This document shows, in pieces, positions 47,502 to 58,334 of a stretch of DNA of 64,000 nt. Where the stretch lies: assembly GCF_022605725.1 (NCBI RefSeq), contig NC_065547.1, positions 20,067,167 to 20,131,166 of the forward strand, written 5' to 3'. This DNA comes from Anthonomus grandis grandis. Lineage: Eukaryota > Arthropoda > Insecta > Coleoptera > Curculionidae. The notes under the pieces were generated by a model. That model searched no databases. It saw only the letters and a program-made list of their open reading frames with translations, and was not told the DNA's origin. Within the stretch, counting starts at the first letter, position 1. The number at the start of each line of letters is the position of its first letter. The position numbers and the translations under genes were made by a program.

Positions 47502-48059
47502 ACGTAAAGTACTTGGAGACTGAATGTTTGATAAGTCTGCGTTTGATGAATCATTGATTTCTAATTCTGTTAACTCATTTTTTTCAGTGTCCTACTTTTA
47601 AAAAAAATATGGAATAAAATTTGTATATGATTATTTAAAAAACAAATTAAAGTCCACGTGTTTTACATACATACCTCGTTCTGTTTTTTCGGTGCCACTC
47701 TCATTTATATTTGATTTTCCTTTTTGAGGCATTTCAGAATCTGCTATGAAACTTAATATATCATAATACCATAGGGATCGGACGTAAACTTAATCAGTGC
47801 CACTCCCAGATCTAAGAGAGTTTACGACTTTTTTTTATTTCTCGTCGAAAACTGCATCGCATGGTATGCATTTTTTAAACTACAAAGTCCTTATTTGCAT
47901 TTGGAAATCTGTTCTTGGCCTTTTTTACGTTACGTTTAAGTTCTTCATATGCTTGGTTTCTTATGCTTTTGTCTGAATATTTTTTAGCCTTTGACTCTTT
48001 ACTCCAAAAGACACTTATGCAGATAATAAATGTTTATAAACTCTTCCCAAAATTGACGA

Positions 48060-48889
48060 TCACTTTACGTATTTCGATTTTTACGTATTTCGATAAAAAA
48101 TAATATTCTAAAAACAATAATACTGTATTTTCCACTTTTTGTTTTATACTCATAAAAAAAATTACTTTTTTAAATTTTAAAATAGGGTGCCATGAATGCG
48201 TTGAAAGTTTTAATTTTTAATCCAGTAATCACAAAAAAATAGTTTTCGTTACATTTTATGACTTAAATCTTTCATACTCCTATTTAAAATGTCTAAACCA
48301 ACCAAGTCACATAAATAAACGCATTTAATCAATAAAAATAGCATAGAAGGCTTTTGATTGCTTGAATAGGATGTGTTTTGACGTGTTCTTCAATTATTTT
48401 TCAATTGACATAATACATAACATCTTGTTGATATGCCGCACGCTATATTGCCGCGCATACGTACTTTCATTAGACAAGAAGGTGGTCGGTTCGAACATGA
48501 TATGTTAAAATAGTTTGTAAACCTCATATTTTTTCTGTTTGTTTACCGTTTGTGTTAAAACCTTCAACACATTCACGGCACCCTATTTTAAAATTGGTAA
48601 ATATAGTAAATATAACTAAAATTTAGTAAATATAGTATCATTGTTTATAGAATATTATTTTCTATCGAAATATGTAATAATATTCCAAGTGTCCCATTTA
48701 AAATAAGTTAATAAGTTGTTAAACTGTTAACCTGTTAAACCGGAAGTGGTGGAAAACAATACAATATGTCAAAAGATGCTTTTATAACTATTCTATCGAT
48801 ATACCAAATTTTATTTGTTTATCTTGAAAAGTAAAAAAGTTATTGAGTGTAATTAAAAGTGTTCCCTTTTTTCTGTGTCATCCGGTATA
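48060..48889. repeat. Inverted-arm repeat carrying an end of the 272-864 family
   Basis: Arms at about 48065-48140 and 48610-48690 are inverted copies (GATAAAAAATAATATTCTA against the complement in TAGAATATTATTTTCTATC). The right side continues into a TATACCGGATGACACAG end at 48889 shared with 272-455. A TTAA-flanked MITE lies between the arms. Confidence 0.55.
48181..48587. mobile_element. TTAA-flanked MITE (407 bp), possibly piggyBac-derived
   Basis: Ends AATAGGGTGCCATGAATGCG and the complement of AATAGGGTGCCGTGAATGTG, continuing with GTTGAA on both sides. TTAA directly outside each end (48177-48180, 48588-48591). TTAA duplications are typical of piggyBac. No coding capacity. Confidence 0.65.
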
Positions 48890-49733
48890 CACGCTGAAAC
48901 TTACATCAGCATCACCGACTCGGCGTCGTGGCTTGCCGACCAAAATGGGATTCCAGACTCTGCATCGCTGCAAGCACAGAACACAAATATAGTGAAGTGG
49001 TGGTTGCATACAAACTGGTCGAAATTTCTCTGACAAATCTGCTAGCGTCCTCTCGTTAGACAACGGAAACTATTGTAACTAACCTGACCATTTCGCGTAA
49101 CTAATTGGACCAATCAAAATGGTAGAAAGGCGTGGCCAAATTAGGGCGAAAAAATTCAACTTTCATTTAATAAGAAATCTCATGTTATTACTTAATCGCA
49201 ATATCCATAGCAAACATCTAATCATAAAGGTTACTTTTTGATTAGGTGTTAGCATCAGATATTGATCAGGATAAAATAAAATTCTTTAGCCTTATTTCAC
49301 ATACATATCTTAATGAGTTAATGTACTCCGATAATCAGTTTACAATAGTGTACAACATATCACCAATTTCAAAATAAAATAAAATTATATACATAATATA
49401 CAATATTAAGGAAGAAGTCCATTCTGATTTGGCTTATTAACACACATTTATTTGTTTATTTGTTCACATCCTATAACATTACAGTCCGATGGTTCTCTCT
49501 CACTCGCTCCCAGTACTCAGTAGAAATCTGCTAATCACGTATTGTTCAATTTTATTATAATTTTAACTGTTCACTAGATGTCGTGCAATGTACTATTAAA
49601 GTATTGTTTGTTATTGTTTAGAATTTGTGTATGTGTTAAGTAACCCAGTAAGTATTTTACAATTTCATAATTTTGTCATCTGTCAAGAAAATAATGTTCG
49701 TATATGTTTTTGAACTGTTTGAAATATATTTTA
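48890..49733. other. Intronic stretch, nothing recognised
   Basis: 48900-49060 is less AT-rich than its surroundings, with a 61-codon minus-strand frame of no known family. Confidence 0.45.
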
Positions 49734-49775
49734 GAGTCTGATGATGGCAAGAACACTTGCCGAAATGCATCACTC
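49734..49775 (+). ncRNA. Hammerhead-like ribozyme motif
   Basis: 5' to 3': GAGT (stem I), CTGATGA (49738-49744), one unpaired T, stem II GGCAAG (49746-49751) with loop AACA and CTTGCC (49756-49761), GAAA (49762-49765), a two-pair stem III (A-U, U-A) closed by GC, C at the predicted cleavage site (49771), then ACTC pairing with GAGT. Six perfect pairs in stem II. The plan is the same as at 24103-24139, including the extra T. No associated retroelement reading frame was recognised nearby. Confidence 0.52.
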
Positions 49776-50084
49776 CTGAAATTAGAGGATTATTTGTAGT
49801 TAAAAGACTTCCCCTACTAACTTTTCAATAATACACAATAATTCATTATAATAGATATTATATAAATTAGAATTAATCTAGAATTAATCTATCTGAAGAT
49901 TTTTGTGTTATTTTCTTATCATACATGTAAACACATTACCATTAGGTTAATAATACCCCTATTTTACTAACACAAACAGATTCTATAGATGATAATAATA
50001 TATTAATAATAAATGTTTTTTGTAGTGTGTCCGCTACATTACGCTACGTCGCTACGTTACTTGTAGTGTGTGAGTTACCGATAG

Positions 50085-50285
50085 TATCTCCATACTATCG
50101 GTATTGCGGACAACCCGGAATGCCGATGGTGCTGTGAGGAGGATGAAACCGTTGACCATGTAGTCGGGGAGTGCCCAGCACTCACGCGCGCCAGGTTCAA
50201 ATACTTGGGTAACACTTTCAGTGTACCGAGTGATCTCAGACCAGAGAGCCTTATCGGTTTCTCTAAGGCCGTTGGGCTCTGGTAA
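50085..50285 (+). pseudogene. LINE C-terminal zinc-knuckle fragment
   Basis: Translation reads GIADNPECRWCCEEDETVDH, VVGECPALTRARFKYLGNTF and ends KAVGLW with TAA. The CX2C...HX4C pattern (CRWC, HVVGEC) is the cysteine-histidine motif at the end of R1/I-type LINE ORF2. No frameshift in the 65 codons. Truncated at the 5' side. Confidence 0.75.
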
Positions 50286-50941
50286 CCCCTGGTGGGGCAT
50301 GACTGGTCCATTAGAAGACCTATATGCATATTGGCAGCCCACTGTTTCGACAATTCAAATGTTTTTTATTTGCAAAAATACAATACACAAAATATTTATA
50401 AGTGTAGTACAAAACTATACATGCAAATAAAAGGCCGACAATTTGAAATTTCTACAGTGCAGATTCTAAGTCTTCAATATTGTGACCCCAAAAAGAAGGA
50501 ACATTTTATAAAGTATGTAGTTCACCTAGCACATAATCTTTTTGAATAATACTTAAGATTAATGACATAAGTAATAACGTCCCTGTACTAAACCTACACA
50601 AGTTAAATAGAATAGAATATATAATCTATATTACTAAAAGTGATTTAAAAACAACATGCCAGATGCAGACATAAAGAGCAAAAAAATACATACATGAAAT
50701 ATAACTACACCTAAATTAAATATTTTATAAAAATGTAAAATAATTTTTTTGTAAAAAAAAAATATTTCACTGCTGAATGAATTATCTTTGTTTATTATAT
50801 ATTTCTTTCTGTTTCTTAAAGAAAAATTTATATTCTAAAAACTAATTAAAAATTCTATAACAGAGTATTATATTAGTATAAAAAAACAATATATTTATCT
50901 GCAATACCAAATAAACTCTTTAAAAATGAAAACAACTTATA
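50286..50941. other. Intronic stretch, nothing recognised
   Basis: AT-rich with an A-run near 50752. May include the 3' untranslated part of the LINE fragment. Confidence 0.45.
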
Positions 50942-52248
50942 AGGTGTTTTTTTTAGAGGCGGAGAACTTTAAATTGAAATTAAACACAAAATATTTTATT
51001 GATATGAACGAATTTGCTTTTATATTAAATAATTTTTTTTGGCATTAGTATTTAAACATGATTTCGGGCATGTGACCCCCACGGCTGGCGCGTACGTGGC
51101 GTAATCTAGAGGTCCAATTTTCACACACTCTTTCCAGTACTGCAGGCTGTATTTTGCCAATCACACGTCGTATGTTAGCTTCCAAGTGCTCAAGTGTTTC
51201 GGGTTTATCAGCGTAGACATGCGACTTAACATAGCCCCAAAGAAAATAATCTAATGGCGTCAAGTCGCACGAACGAGCTGGCCAGTTTACAGGTCCATTC
51301 CCTGAAATTATTCGTTGCTCGAATGTTTCTTGCAGTAAATTAATTGTTTGGCGTGTTGTATGGCACGTGGCACCGTCCTGCTGAAACCACATTTTTGCAA
51401 CGCCTGCAACGGCTTCCAATTGAGGCACAGAAAAGTTGGTTATCATGTTTCTGTATCGCTCACTGTTTACTGTAACGTTCTGACCATCAGCATTTCTGAA
51501 GACATAAGGACCAATGATTTCACCGGCCCATAAAGCACACCAAACGGTTAGTTTTTCTGGATGTAACGGTTTTTCGCCAATAGCTCGTGGATTCACATCC
51601 CCCCAAATTCGAAAATTCTGCTTGTTTACATAGCCATTTAACCAAAAGTGTGCTTCATCACTGAACAAAATTTTCATATGAAATCGTGGATCAACAGCAA
51701 TCTTTCCTTCCGCCCATTCAGGTAATGTACAGCGCAAAAGATGATCGTGGGGTTTCAACTCCCGGACAAGTTGAATTTTATATGCTCGCAATCCGAGATC
51801 TTTGCGCAAAATTTTCCATAAAGTGGGTGGACATAAGTTCACTTGTTGAGAACGACGACGAATTGACACATTTGGATCATTATCAACACTATGCTGCACA
51901 GCAGCTATCGCTTGTTGCGTGCGCACTGTACGGCATCTTACGGGATGCGTATTGTCGACTAGAGTAAAAGTATTGCGAAAACGATCAACAGTTTCTCGAA
52001 TTAATCTCTCTGAAGGACGATTATGAGCACCATAAAGCACTCACGTAATGCCCGATGTGTTAGTCGAATAGAACCATGTCTTTCAAAATAAATTTGAACA
52101 ATTTGGAAACGTTGCTCCGGAGTGAGTCTGTTCATGATGAATTGCCAAACCAAACTAATCTAAAAATAACCCAGAACTGTGAGGTCGGCTGTCATAAAAA
52201 ACAGTGTTGCCAAAGGAAAATTTTCCGCCTCTAAAATAAAACACCCTT
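50942..52248 (-). mobile_element. Nearly intact mariner-superfamily transposon, 1.31 kb
   Basis: Ends AGGTGTTTTTTTTAGAGGCG and the complement of CGCCTCTAAAATAAAACACC, each beside a TA (50940-50941, 52249-52250). The single gene fills most of the space between. Its size, TIR length (about 25 bp) and layout match an autonomous mariner-type element. Best preserved DNA transposon in the window. Confidence 0.9.
51045..52135 (-). CDS. DD41D mariner-superfamily transposase, one frameshift
   Basis: A 331-codon open frame (52040 to 51045) plus an N-terminal piece from ATG at 52135 in another frame (MNRLTPEQRFQIVQIYFERH, then IRLTHRALRE), so one indel near 52040 separates the first helix from the rest. 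The frame after it continues with NRPSERLIRETVDRFRNTFT, HTH region NVSIRRRSQQVNLCPPTLWK, first catalytic aspartate in ILFSDEAHFWLNG, second in WFQQDGATCHTTRQTINLL, third in WPARSCDLTPLDYFLWG. I count 41 residues between the second and third aspartates. The C-terminus ends HMPEIMFKY and a stop at 51045. The product would cut and paste its own element at TA sites. Apart from the frameshift no damage is seen. Confidence 0.88.
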
Positions 52249-53169
52249 TAGTATGGCATATATCACATACATAGTATATTTGTTGGTATCCGATAATACT
52301 AGCAACATAACTTGGAACTATAAAATTTAAAAAAAAAACTAAATTCAAAGACTAACTAAATTCAATGCCTCTAGAAAATTAAAAAAACAAGTTATAACAA
52401 AAACATTCACTTTGATCCATTCTGGGTGCTCAGCTCTGTTAGTCTCTATACCTATGTCTTGTCTCACTGAAATACAATGCAAAAATAGGTAGTGTAAACC
52501 TTATAAGTAAATTCTCTGAATGATTCCTGTGAAAAATTATGACAAAAGAAGTTTTTAAATAAATCGGTATTGTAGTGTAAATCCAGCAGAATCGGCATTA
52601 TTAACATTTGATGGAGAAAATTGATCAGAACAAATTCTATAGCTCAGTCTTAATAAAATTTACATTGCATATCTCTCCATGTTTTTCTTGTAATGGGGAC
52701 TGAAGGAAATTGAAAAATATTTTATTACTGTTAATTACTATTAATATGTATCTGAACCATTCTTACATGAAGGATACTTACATGAAAATTTTAATCAATT
52801 TTTTAATTGACAAAAGAAAATGAGGGGCCAGACATTTATTCATAATAATCAAGTTAAAAATTTAATATTTGAAAGGTGAAACATCTTGATTGCAACCAAC
52901 TAAATTACAGACTAAAAATTGACGATAATAAAAATATGACGATAATAGAAATATGATATGACAAATGATGTTCTCAGTCATGTCATCATCAATGTCAACG
53001 TCATACTTTGATCAGTCAATGTCAACGTCATATCTATCTGCTCCTGCCAATTTTGCCAAGCAAGATGGCCGAAATACGATTCCGATTTTTACCATACAAG
53101 CTTAATACATGTGGCTGCAAGCCGCAACTGATGCCAAATACGTCATTCAGTAAAACACAAAGTGCAACT
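52249..53169. other. Intronic stretch with one short direct repeat
   Basis: CAATGTCAACGTCATA occurs twice (about 52990 and 53017). Otherwise nothing recognised. Confidence 0.45.
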
Positions 53170-53245
53170 TGCATCATGAAACATAAGAGTCGATGCCTGC
53201 ATCACAGCATACATCAAGGTGGGCCGCTTAATGAAGGGAACGAAG
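53170..53245 (-). repeat. Harbinger-related terminal fragment
   Basis: On the minus strand GCGGCCCACCTTGATGTATG and GATGCAGGCATCGACTCTTA match the left end of the element at 46331. Probably the end of a Harbinger MITE. Confidence 0.6.
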
Positions 53246-53279
53246 ATCGGCAGCATTCGTTGGTATAAGAAAGGAATAA

Positions 53280-55320
53280 AGGATGTAGAATTTGTATTAC
53301 TTTGTAAAATTTAAAATTAAATAAGTTATATTCGAATATCTTGCGCGAAAGAGCTTATATCCGAATATAATAATAAATTAAAAAGTCTTTTAACGGAGAG
53401 CCATAACGCACATTTGGCAACATCACATTCACATGTTCATAGGGGTTTTGGCGGGGTTGCCAAGCTACCAGATCTCGGATTACCAACGTTTTATGGTAAA
53501 TATGAAATCTGGTACGGTTTTAAAAATGTGTTTGACTCGGTGGTCAATAATCGACCCGATTTAAGTGTTATTGTTAAATTTTTATATTTGAAAATTTGTT
53601 GTAAAGATGATGCTCTAATGCTTATCGATTCTTTAGATGTCAGGGCATCAAAATATACTATAGCATTAGATTTATTACAGAAACGATATGAAAATAAACG
53701 TGTAATCATTATCATTAATCACCACGTTAATAATCTTTTGATTAATTTACCCAACGTTTCAAAAGAATCCTCTGTACAGCTAAGTAAACTATTGGACACC
53801 TCATCAAGCAGATTCATCAGCATAAAACTGCTTTAGAAAAATTAAATCTACCTGTTCAATATTGGGATATCTTACTCATTTCTGTAATATTACAAAAAGT
53901 CGACAATCGTACTAAACGGGAATAGGAAAGTAAGCAGAGAAATCAAAACTTACCGACAATAAATGATTTAACAGATTTTTTAACAAAAAAGTGCTTTACA
54001 CTTGAATCATACATAATGATTTTGTAAAATCTATTGTTTGATTGTTGCGAAAATACGTCACGGCAACAAAATAGAGGTTTTTTAACAAACTCAGAATGTT
54101 TTATTTCAACGGGAAAATCGTATGAAAATCAATGTTATGTTTTTCAAGAAAATCATTTTATTTATCGCTGTCCAAAATTTTCTAATTTAATAAATTAGCA
54201 AATATGATAAGTATAATGAAGTTGAAAAACACAAATTATGCACCAATTGTTCGCAATCGGGACATTCAAAATTCGAATTGAGTCCAGTGGATGCAAAAAA
54301 TGTTAGTTGGAACACAACACGTTTTCACATAACGATCAATATACACATGTTTATCAAAGAATTGGTAATCAAAGCGGCAACGTCGCAACATTTCACCCAC
54401 GAGCAGCGGCTACTGGAGGGTAACTCGAAACCGTCCACGGTGCGGTGACGTCACGGCCGATGCATCGATGCCAGCGTGAACCAAATCGCAGGGATAGAGA
54501 AATCGTAAGTTCGGGTGAATTATTAAGCGAACACGATGTGATTAGGAAGTAACAAGGAGTACAAAGCTTACGTACGATGAATAATTCAATAAGCAATAAT
54601 CCAATATTATCCGATGGTTTTACATCTTACTCGATCTTTGACAAGAATCACGTTTAAAGAGGTGGAAAATTAGTAAAAATTTAAAATTTCAGGGAACAGC
54701 AATCAAATTTTGTCACTAAAGTGACAAATAACGATTTATACGAATCCTTAAAAAGATTTTGGCAAATTGAAGATTTATCGAACGAAAAAGTGTTGTCCAA
54801 AGATGAACAATATTGCGAACACTGTTTTAACAAAACTACAAGAATTTGATTTGAACACCGATTTGGTGCCGATGGCTCTCTTATTGTTAAATATCCGTTT
54901 AAACAATACGTTGAGAAACATTTAGGAGACTCCAAATCGGTAGCGTTTTAAGCATTTAGAAGCACGGTTAAACAAAAATCAAGACTTAAGAGAGCAGTAC
55001 ATAGCTTTTGTGCTGTAATATGAGACATTAGGGCACATGGCTTTTAAGTATAATTTAGATTTTGATAAATCAATTAACAGTCAATAATTTTTTATGCCTC
55101 ATACTACTGTTTTGAGGGATTCTTTGTTGTAAAGTGCAGAGTGGTCTTTGATGTGAGCGCAAAAAGTGAATCAGGAATCTCGTTTAATGATATAATATTG
55201 GTAGGACCGACAATACAATCTGATCTTACTTTGTAAAATTTAAAATTAAATAAGTTATACAGTCCAATTTCATTTAAATTGGTGGTCCTTCGGCACACGA
55301 TCCACGAAACACCTTGAGTA
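53280..55320 (+). pseudogene. BEL/Pao relic, plus strand
   Basis: Gag: an open frame from 53414 (LPDLGLPTFYGKYEIWYGFK, IALDLLQKRYENKRVI) that ends at 53836. A zinc-knuckle remnant (HKLCTNCSQSGHSKFELS, about 54225-54285) follows a less AT-rich stretch at 54380-54560. RT-upstream sequence reads YESLKRFWQIEDLSNEKVLS (about 54735-54795) and SLIVKYPFKQYVEKHLGDS; then VVFDVSAKSESGISFNDIIL (about 55140-55200). The polymerase core, RNase H and integrase are missing. At 55228 an LTR-like sequence also found at 53301 reappears, followed by TTGGTGGTCCTTCGGC, which looks like a primer-binding region. Many stops. Confidence 0.7.
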
Positions 55321-55379
55321 GTTCTTATGAGCTATGTACGACATCAATAAATTTGTAACAATCACTTTTTTTCTTTTTG

Positions 55380-55898
55380 TTTTCTGGAGGGTGTTCGAGT
55401 AAAAAGCAGTCAAATAAAAGCTATCAAAAACATGTATGTTTTTTTTTAATTAAAGAATTTGAATCAGTAGATATTTATAAAACCTAAAAATCAAAGAATT
55501 GTATTGCAATTGTTTTTCCAACAATGAATACCTACCGTATATATTATCAAACGGATGATAACGGAAGATTGACAAAGTTTCTATTTGAAAAAACAGTGGT
55601 GTACCATTTTTTTAAAAGAATTTACGAGGAACCCGGCATGAACGCTACTTGTAAAATAAAAAGTTCAATTATGTATTAGAAAATAGTACTAAATGCATAG
55701 AAACTACCTACTAAGAAAAAAGTGTACAGAAATGTCAAATTTATCGTGAAAAATAAAAATTTTTATTAAAAGGTGATCACTTGTATCTGATAATCTGGTC
55801 ATTTTGGGATAGGGGCTTATAGCGCAAACTTGCTTATTTTGAGGCCTTCTACAACCCATCCAAGTTTGTCCCAATAATTATGAAACATCCTGTATAAT
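55380..55898 (-). repeat. Mariner-type terminal repeat, uninterrupted copy
   Basis: Ends with a TATACAGGATGTTTCATAAT terminus (minus strand, from about 55898). The inner sequence matches 44557-45660 apart from the family B insertion there. Confidence 0.65.
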
Positions 55899-57023
55899 TT
55901 TTGGTTTACTGGTGACGAATAGAACTAAATATTGGAAACAACCAAAGCAATAACCAAACTAATTGTCTATAGCCCGCTTTATGCAGCCAAAATTTTTCTG
56001 ATATGAAAATTTTTCCTAATCACTCCGTCGTTTTTGGTTCAAAAAATCCTTTAAAGCTTTGCAGGCAACCCAGCAATGACTTTCTCACGAAAGAAATATT
56101 TTTTAAAACTGAGATGCGTCACGAATATTCTATCTCAATGAATATTTTATCTCAAAAGGAATATGTCAAGGATCCGACATGTATCATGAACAATTGTGAG
56201 GTCTATCACAGATCAGATACTATAATTATATAATTATATCTGCATTAAAACTGACACAAAAAAGTCGTTTTTATTTCAGTATATATGTTTATCTTTTTTA
56301 TGCTACTAGGTCAACTTTATATGGCCTATAAGATCAAATTTCAAGTAGGGTAAAAAATTAATTAATTTTTAAAATTTAAACATAGTTCGTCAAATATTGG
56401 TAAAAGTACTATAAAGTTATGTGAATGGAAAGCGTCTAGTTCAGAAAAATGACCTTCTTTCTTAATCACCCACTGTATTACTATGCGTAAATATTACTAA
56501 AGTTGGTATTCTTTTTATGAAGTTAAGTAAATTTGAGAAAAAGTGCCTTTGTGCGATGTCACACACATAGATACTGATTGAGGGTCGCAATATATTAACC
56601 AGCGAAGTGCGGAGCTAACCTTATTTCGAAAATACAAAAAAAAATCACAAATTTGTCAGGTGCAAAGTTCAAGTGAAACCCAACTTTTACTCTGAAAAGT
56701 CGGCATTTGTGTAGTTTTTTCGGTTATGTTTATCTCGATATTATAGTAAAAGATAATATGTGATTTTTGAGAAAAAAGGTAATCTGAAAGTATATCTCGT
56801 TGGAAAATTTTCTGGTTGAAACTTTTTTATCACATACGTGGTTTTTTAAATAAATTAGACCATTTTTTTAAAATAGATTTTATAAAATTCATAATTTTTA
56901 TAATGTTTAAAACACTTAACTTTAAAAGCAGCGTTAAGTTTTCTATATTATTTTTTCATTATTACCTCCTTCACTGTTACAGCATGGTGGAAAAAAATAA
57001 TTGTAATTAAAACTATAAATTTA
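55899..57023. other. Intronic stretch, nothing recognised
   Basis: AT-rich; open frames of 60-76 codons at 56003 and 56816 have no known motif. Confidence 0.45.
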
Positions 57024-57749
57024 TATACGGGGTGTCCCAAAAGTATGAACACACCCAAAAATCTTGGGAAATATGGGCGCTAGAAAAAATCTTTCAATCG
57101 GTATCAATCGGTGCATCTGATGGTGACCTTAAACTTGCCCTTGAGCTTGACCTTCAAGGTTATTTGACGGTCAAAGCGATTTTTTTAAATGGGAACCTCT
57201 ATTTTTGACACCGGATTCTGAAAGAGCGGAAAATTTTACGTCCGGGTATGTATTCAGGTATGAGGAGGTATGAGGTTGAAGTAATCCCGAGAGGTCAAAT
57301 AATAAGGATTTCTATTTGAAGAAATGAGGTCGACCTTCAAATGACCTTGAAAATGAGGTTCAACGTCAAATCCAAGGTCACCGTTGGGTTCCTCGTTAAG
57401 ACTTACCTAGGGTATGACCTTTATTTGTTTTCTTTTACCACTGAACTCGCGAGATTTTTAAGAAGTCATTATTTGACCTCTCGGGATTACTTCAACCTCA
57501 TACCTCAATACATACCCGGACGTAAAATTTTCCGCTCTTTCAGAATTCGGTGTCAAAAATAGGGGTTCCCATTAAAAAAAATCGCTTTGACCTTCAAATA
57601 ACCTTGAAGGTCAAGCTCAAGGGCAAGTTTAAGGTCACCATCAGATGCACCGATTGATTCCCCAAAACTTTTGCATTTAATGATTTTTTCTAGCGCCCAT
57701 ATTTCCCAAGATTTTTGGGTGTGTCCATACTTTTGGGACACCCTGTATA
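57024..57749. mobile_element. Fold-back element with ~290 bp arms
   Basis: Ends TATACGGGGTGTCCCAAAAG and the complement of CTTTTGGGACACCCTGTATA. The arms, about 57024-57305 and 57463-57749, are inverted copies around a ~160 bp centre. Rich in GACCTT / AAGGTC units. No coding capacity. About 110 bp upstream of exon G. The ends resemble insect mariner relatives. Confidence 0.85.
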
Positions 57750-57861
57750 TGGCAAATTTAATATTACAATAATTAGTCAATATATTGAAATGTTATGTAA
57801 CTTATTTAAAAGAGAGTTTTTAATTATTTAATTTAAATATTTAAAGTAATCTTCTTTTTAG

Positions 57862-57995
57862 GTTGGAGTAGGACTCATAGTAAATAGCGAAAATATGCCT
57901 GGAGTCTTGTCTTTGGATAAAGACTATAACAATATGTCAAAGTTCCTTAATCGAATACTTGGAATGCCAGTAGAATTACAAAATAGGTTATTTAA
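57862..57995 (+). CDS. sno: strawberry notch exon G
   Basis: About 45 residues from acceptor CTTCTTTTTAG (to 57861) to donor GTAAGT (57996). It encodes VGVGLIVNSENMPGVLSLDK then DYNNMSKFLNRILGMPVELQ. DKDYNN and KFLNRILGM are conserved family blocks. The exon leaves two bases (AA) that exon H completes to lysine. It begins only about 110 bp after the fold-back element at 57024-57749, so that element sits close to the acceptor side of the intron and could affect splicing; this is inference. Confidence 0.95.
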
Positions 57996-58089
57996 GTAAG
58001 TATTGTCTCCAGTAACATATAGAGTGCTTTCATTTTAAAACGAACCACCCTTAATAACTTCTTAAAAAAGACACGTGAAACTAGATATA

Positions 58090-58334
58090 TACAGGGCGAC
58101 GTTTAATTTTTTATTTGACAAAGTTCATTTCTGTCAATCGCCTTCTCACCCCCAGCTAACTTCATTTTGCTTTGTTAAATGAGAACCTCTATCCTGTGAC
58201 ACATCATTGTAAGCAGTATATAAATGTCGATTCAACAGTGCCAAAAAAAATTAAAGCGGTTGACGTATCAGCGAATAGTGACCAAAAAGGTCGGGGAATA
58301 ATGGATATTTTACCGACCTCAAACTTTGGTATTT
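58090..58334. repeat. Dispersed repeat, copy 2, left part
   Basis: Starts TACAGGGCGACGTTTAATTT and matches copy 1 (6041) to CTCAAACTTTGGTA. The rest of the copy lies at about 59165-59222 (AAGTCAAGTGGTTGCC to CACATTATTTTAAAT). Confidence 0.72.

Larger units (their letters stand above)
46331..47875 (+). mobile_element. PIF/Harbinger transposon relic
   Basis: Two genes on opposite strands, as is usual for Harbinger elements: a transposase start (46750-46950, +) and a MADF/Myb-like protein (47097-47501, -). The left end GCGGCCCACACACCTTGATG with ATGCGATGCAGGCATCGATT is matched by an inverted ATGCGATGCAG at 47848-47858 on the right. A related terminal fragment lies at 53170-53245. The nuclease (DDE) part is missing, so it is internally deleted. 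Confidence 0.7.

Noticed and set aside
50052..50353. Two minus-strand open frames of over 90 codons
   Set aside because: They are antisense to the LINE zinc-knuckle frame on the + strand, which has a clear family signature.
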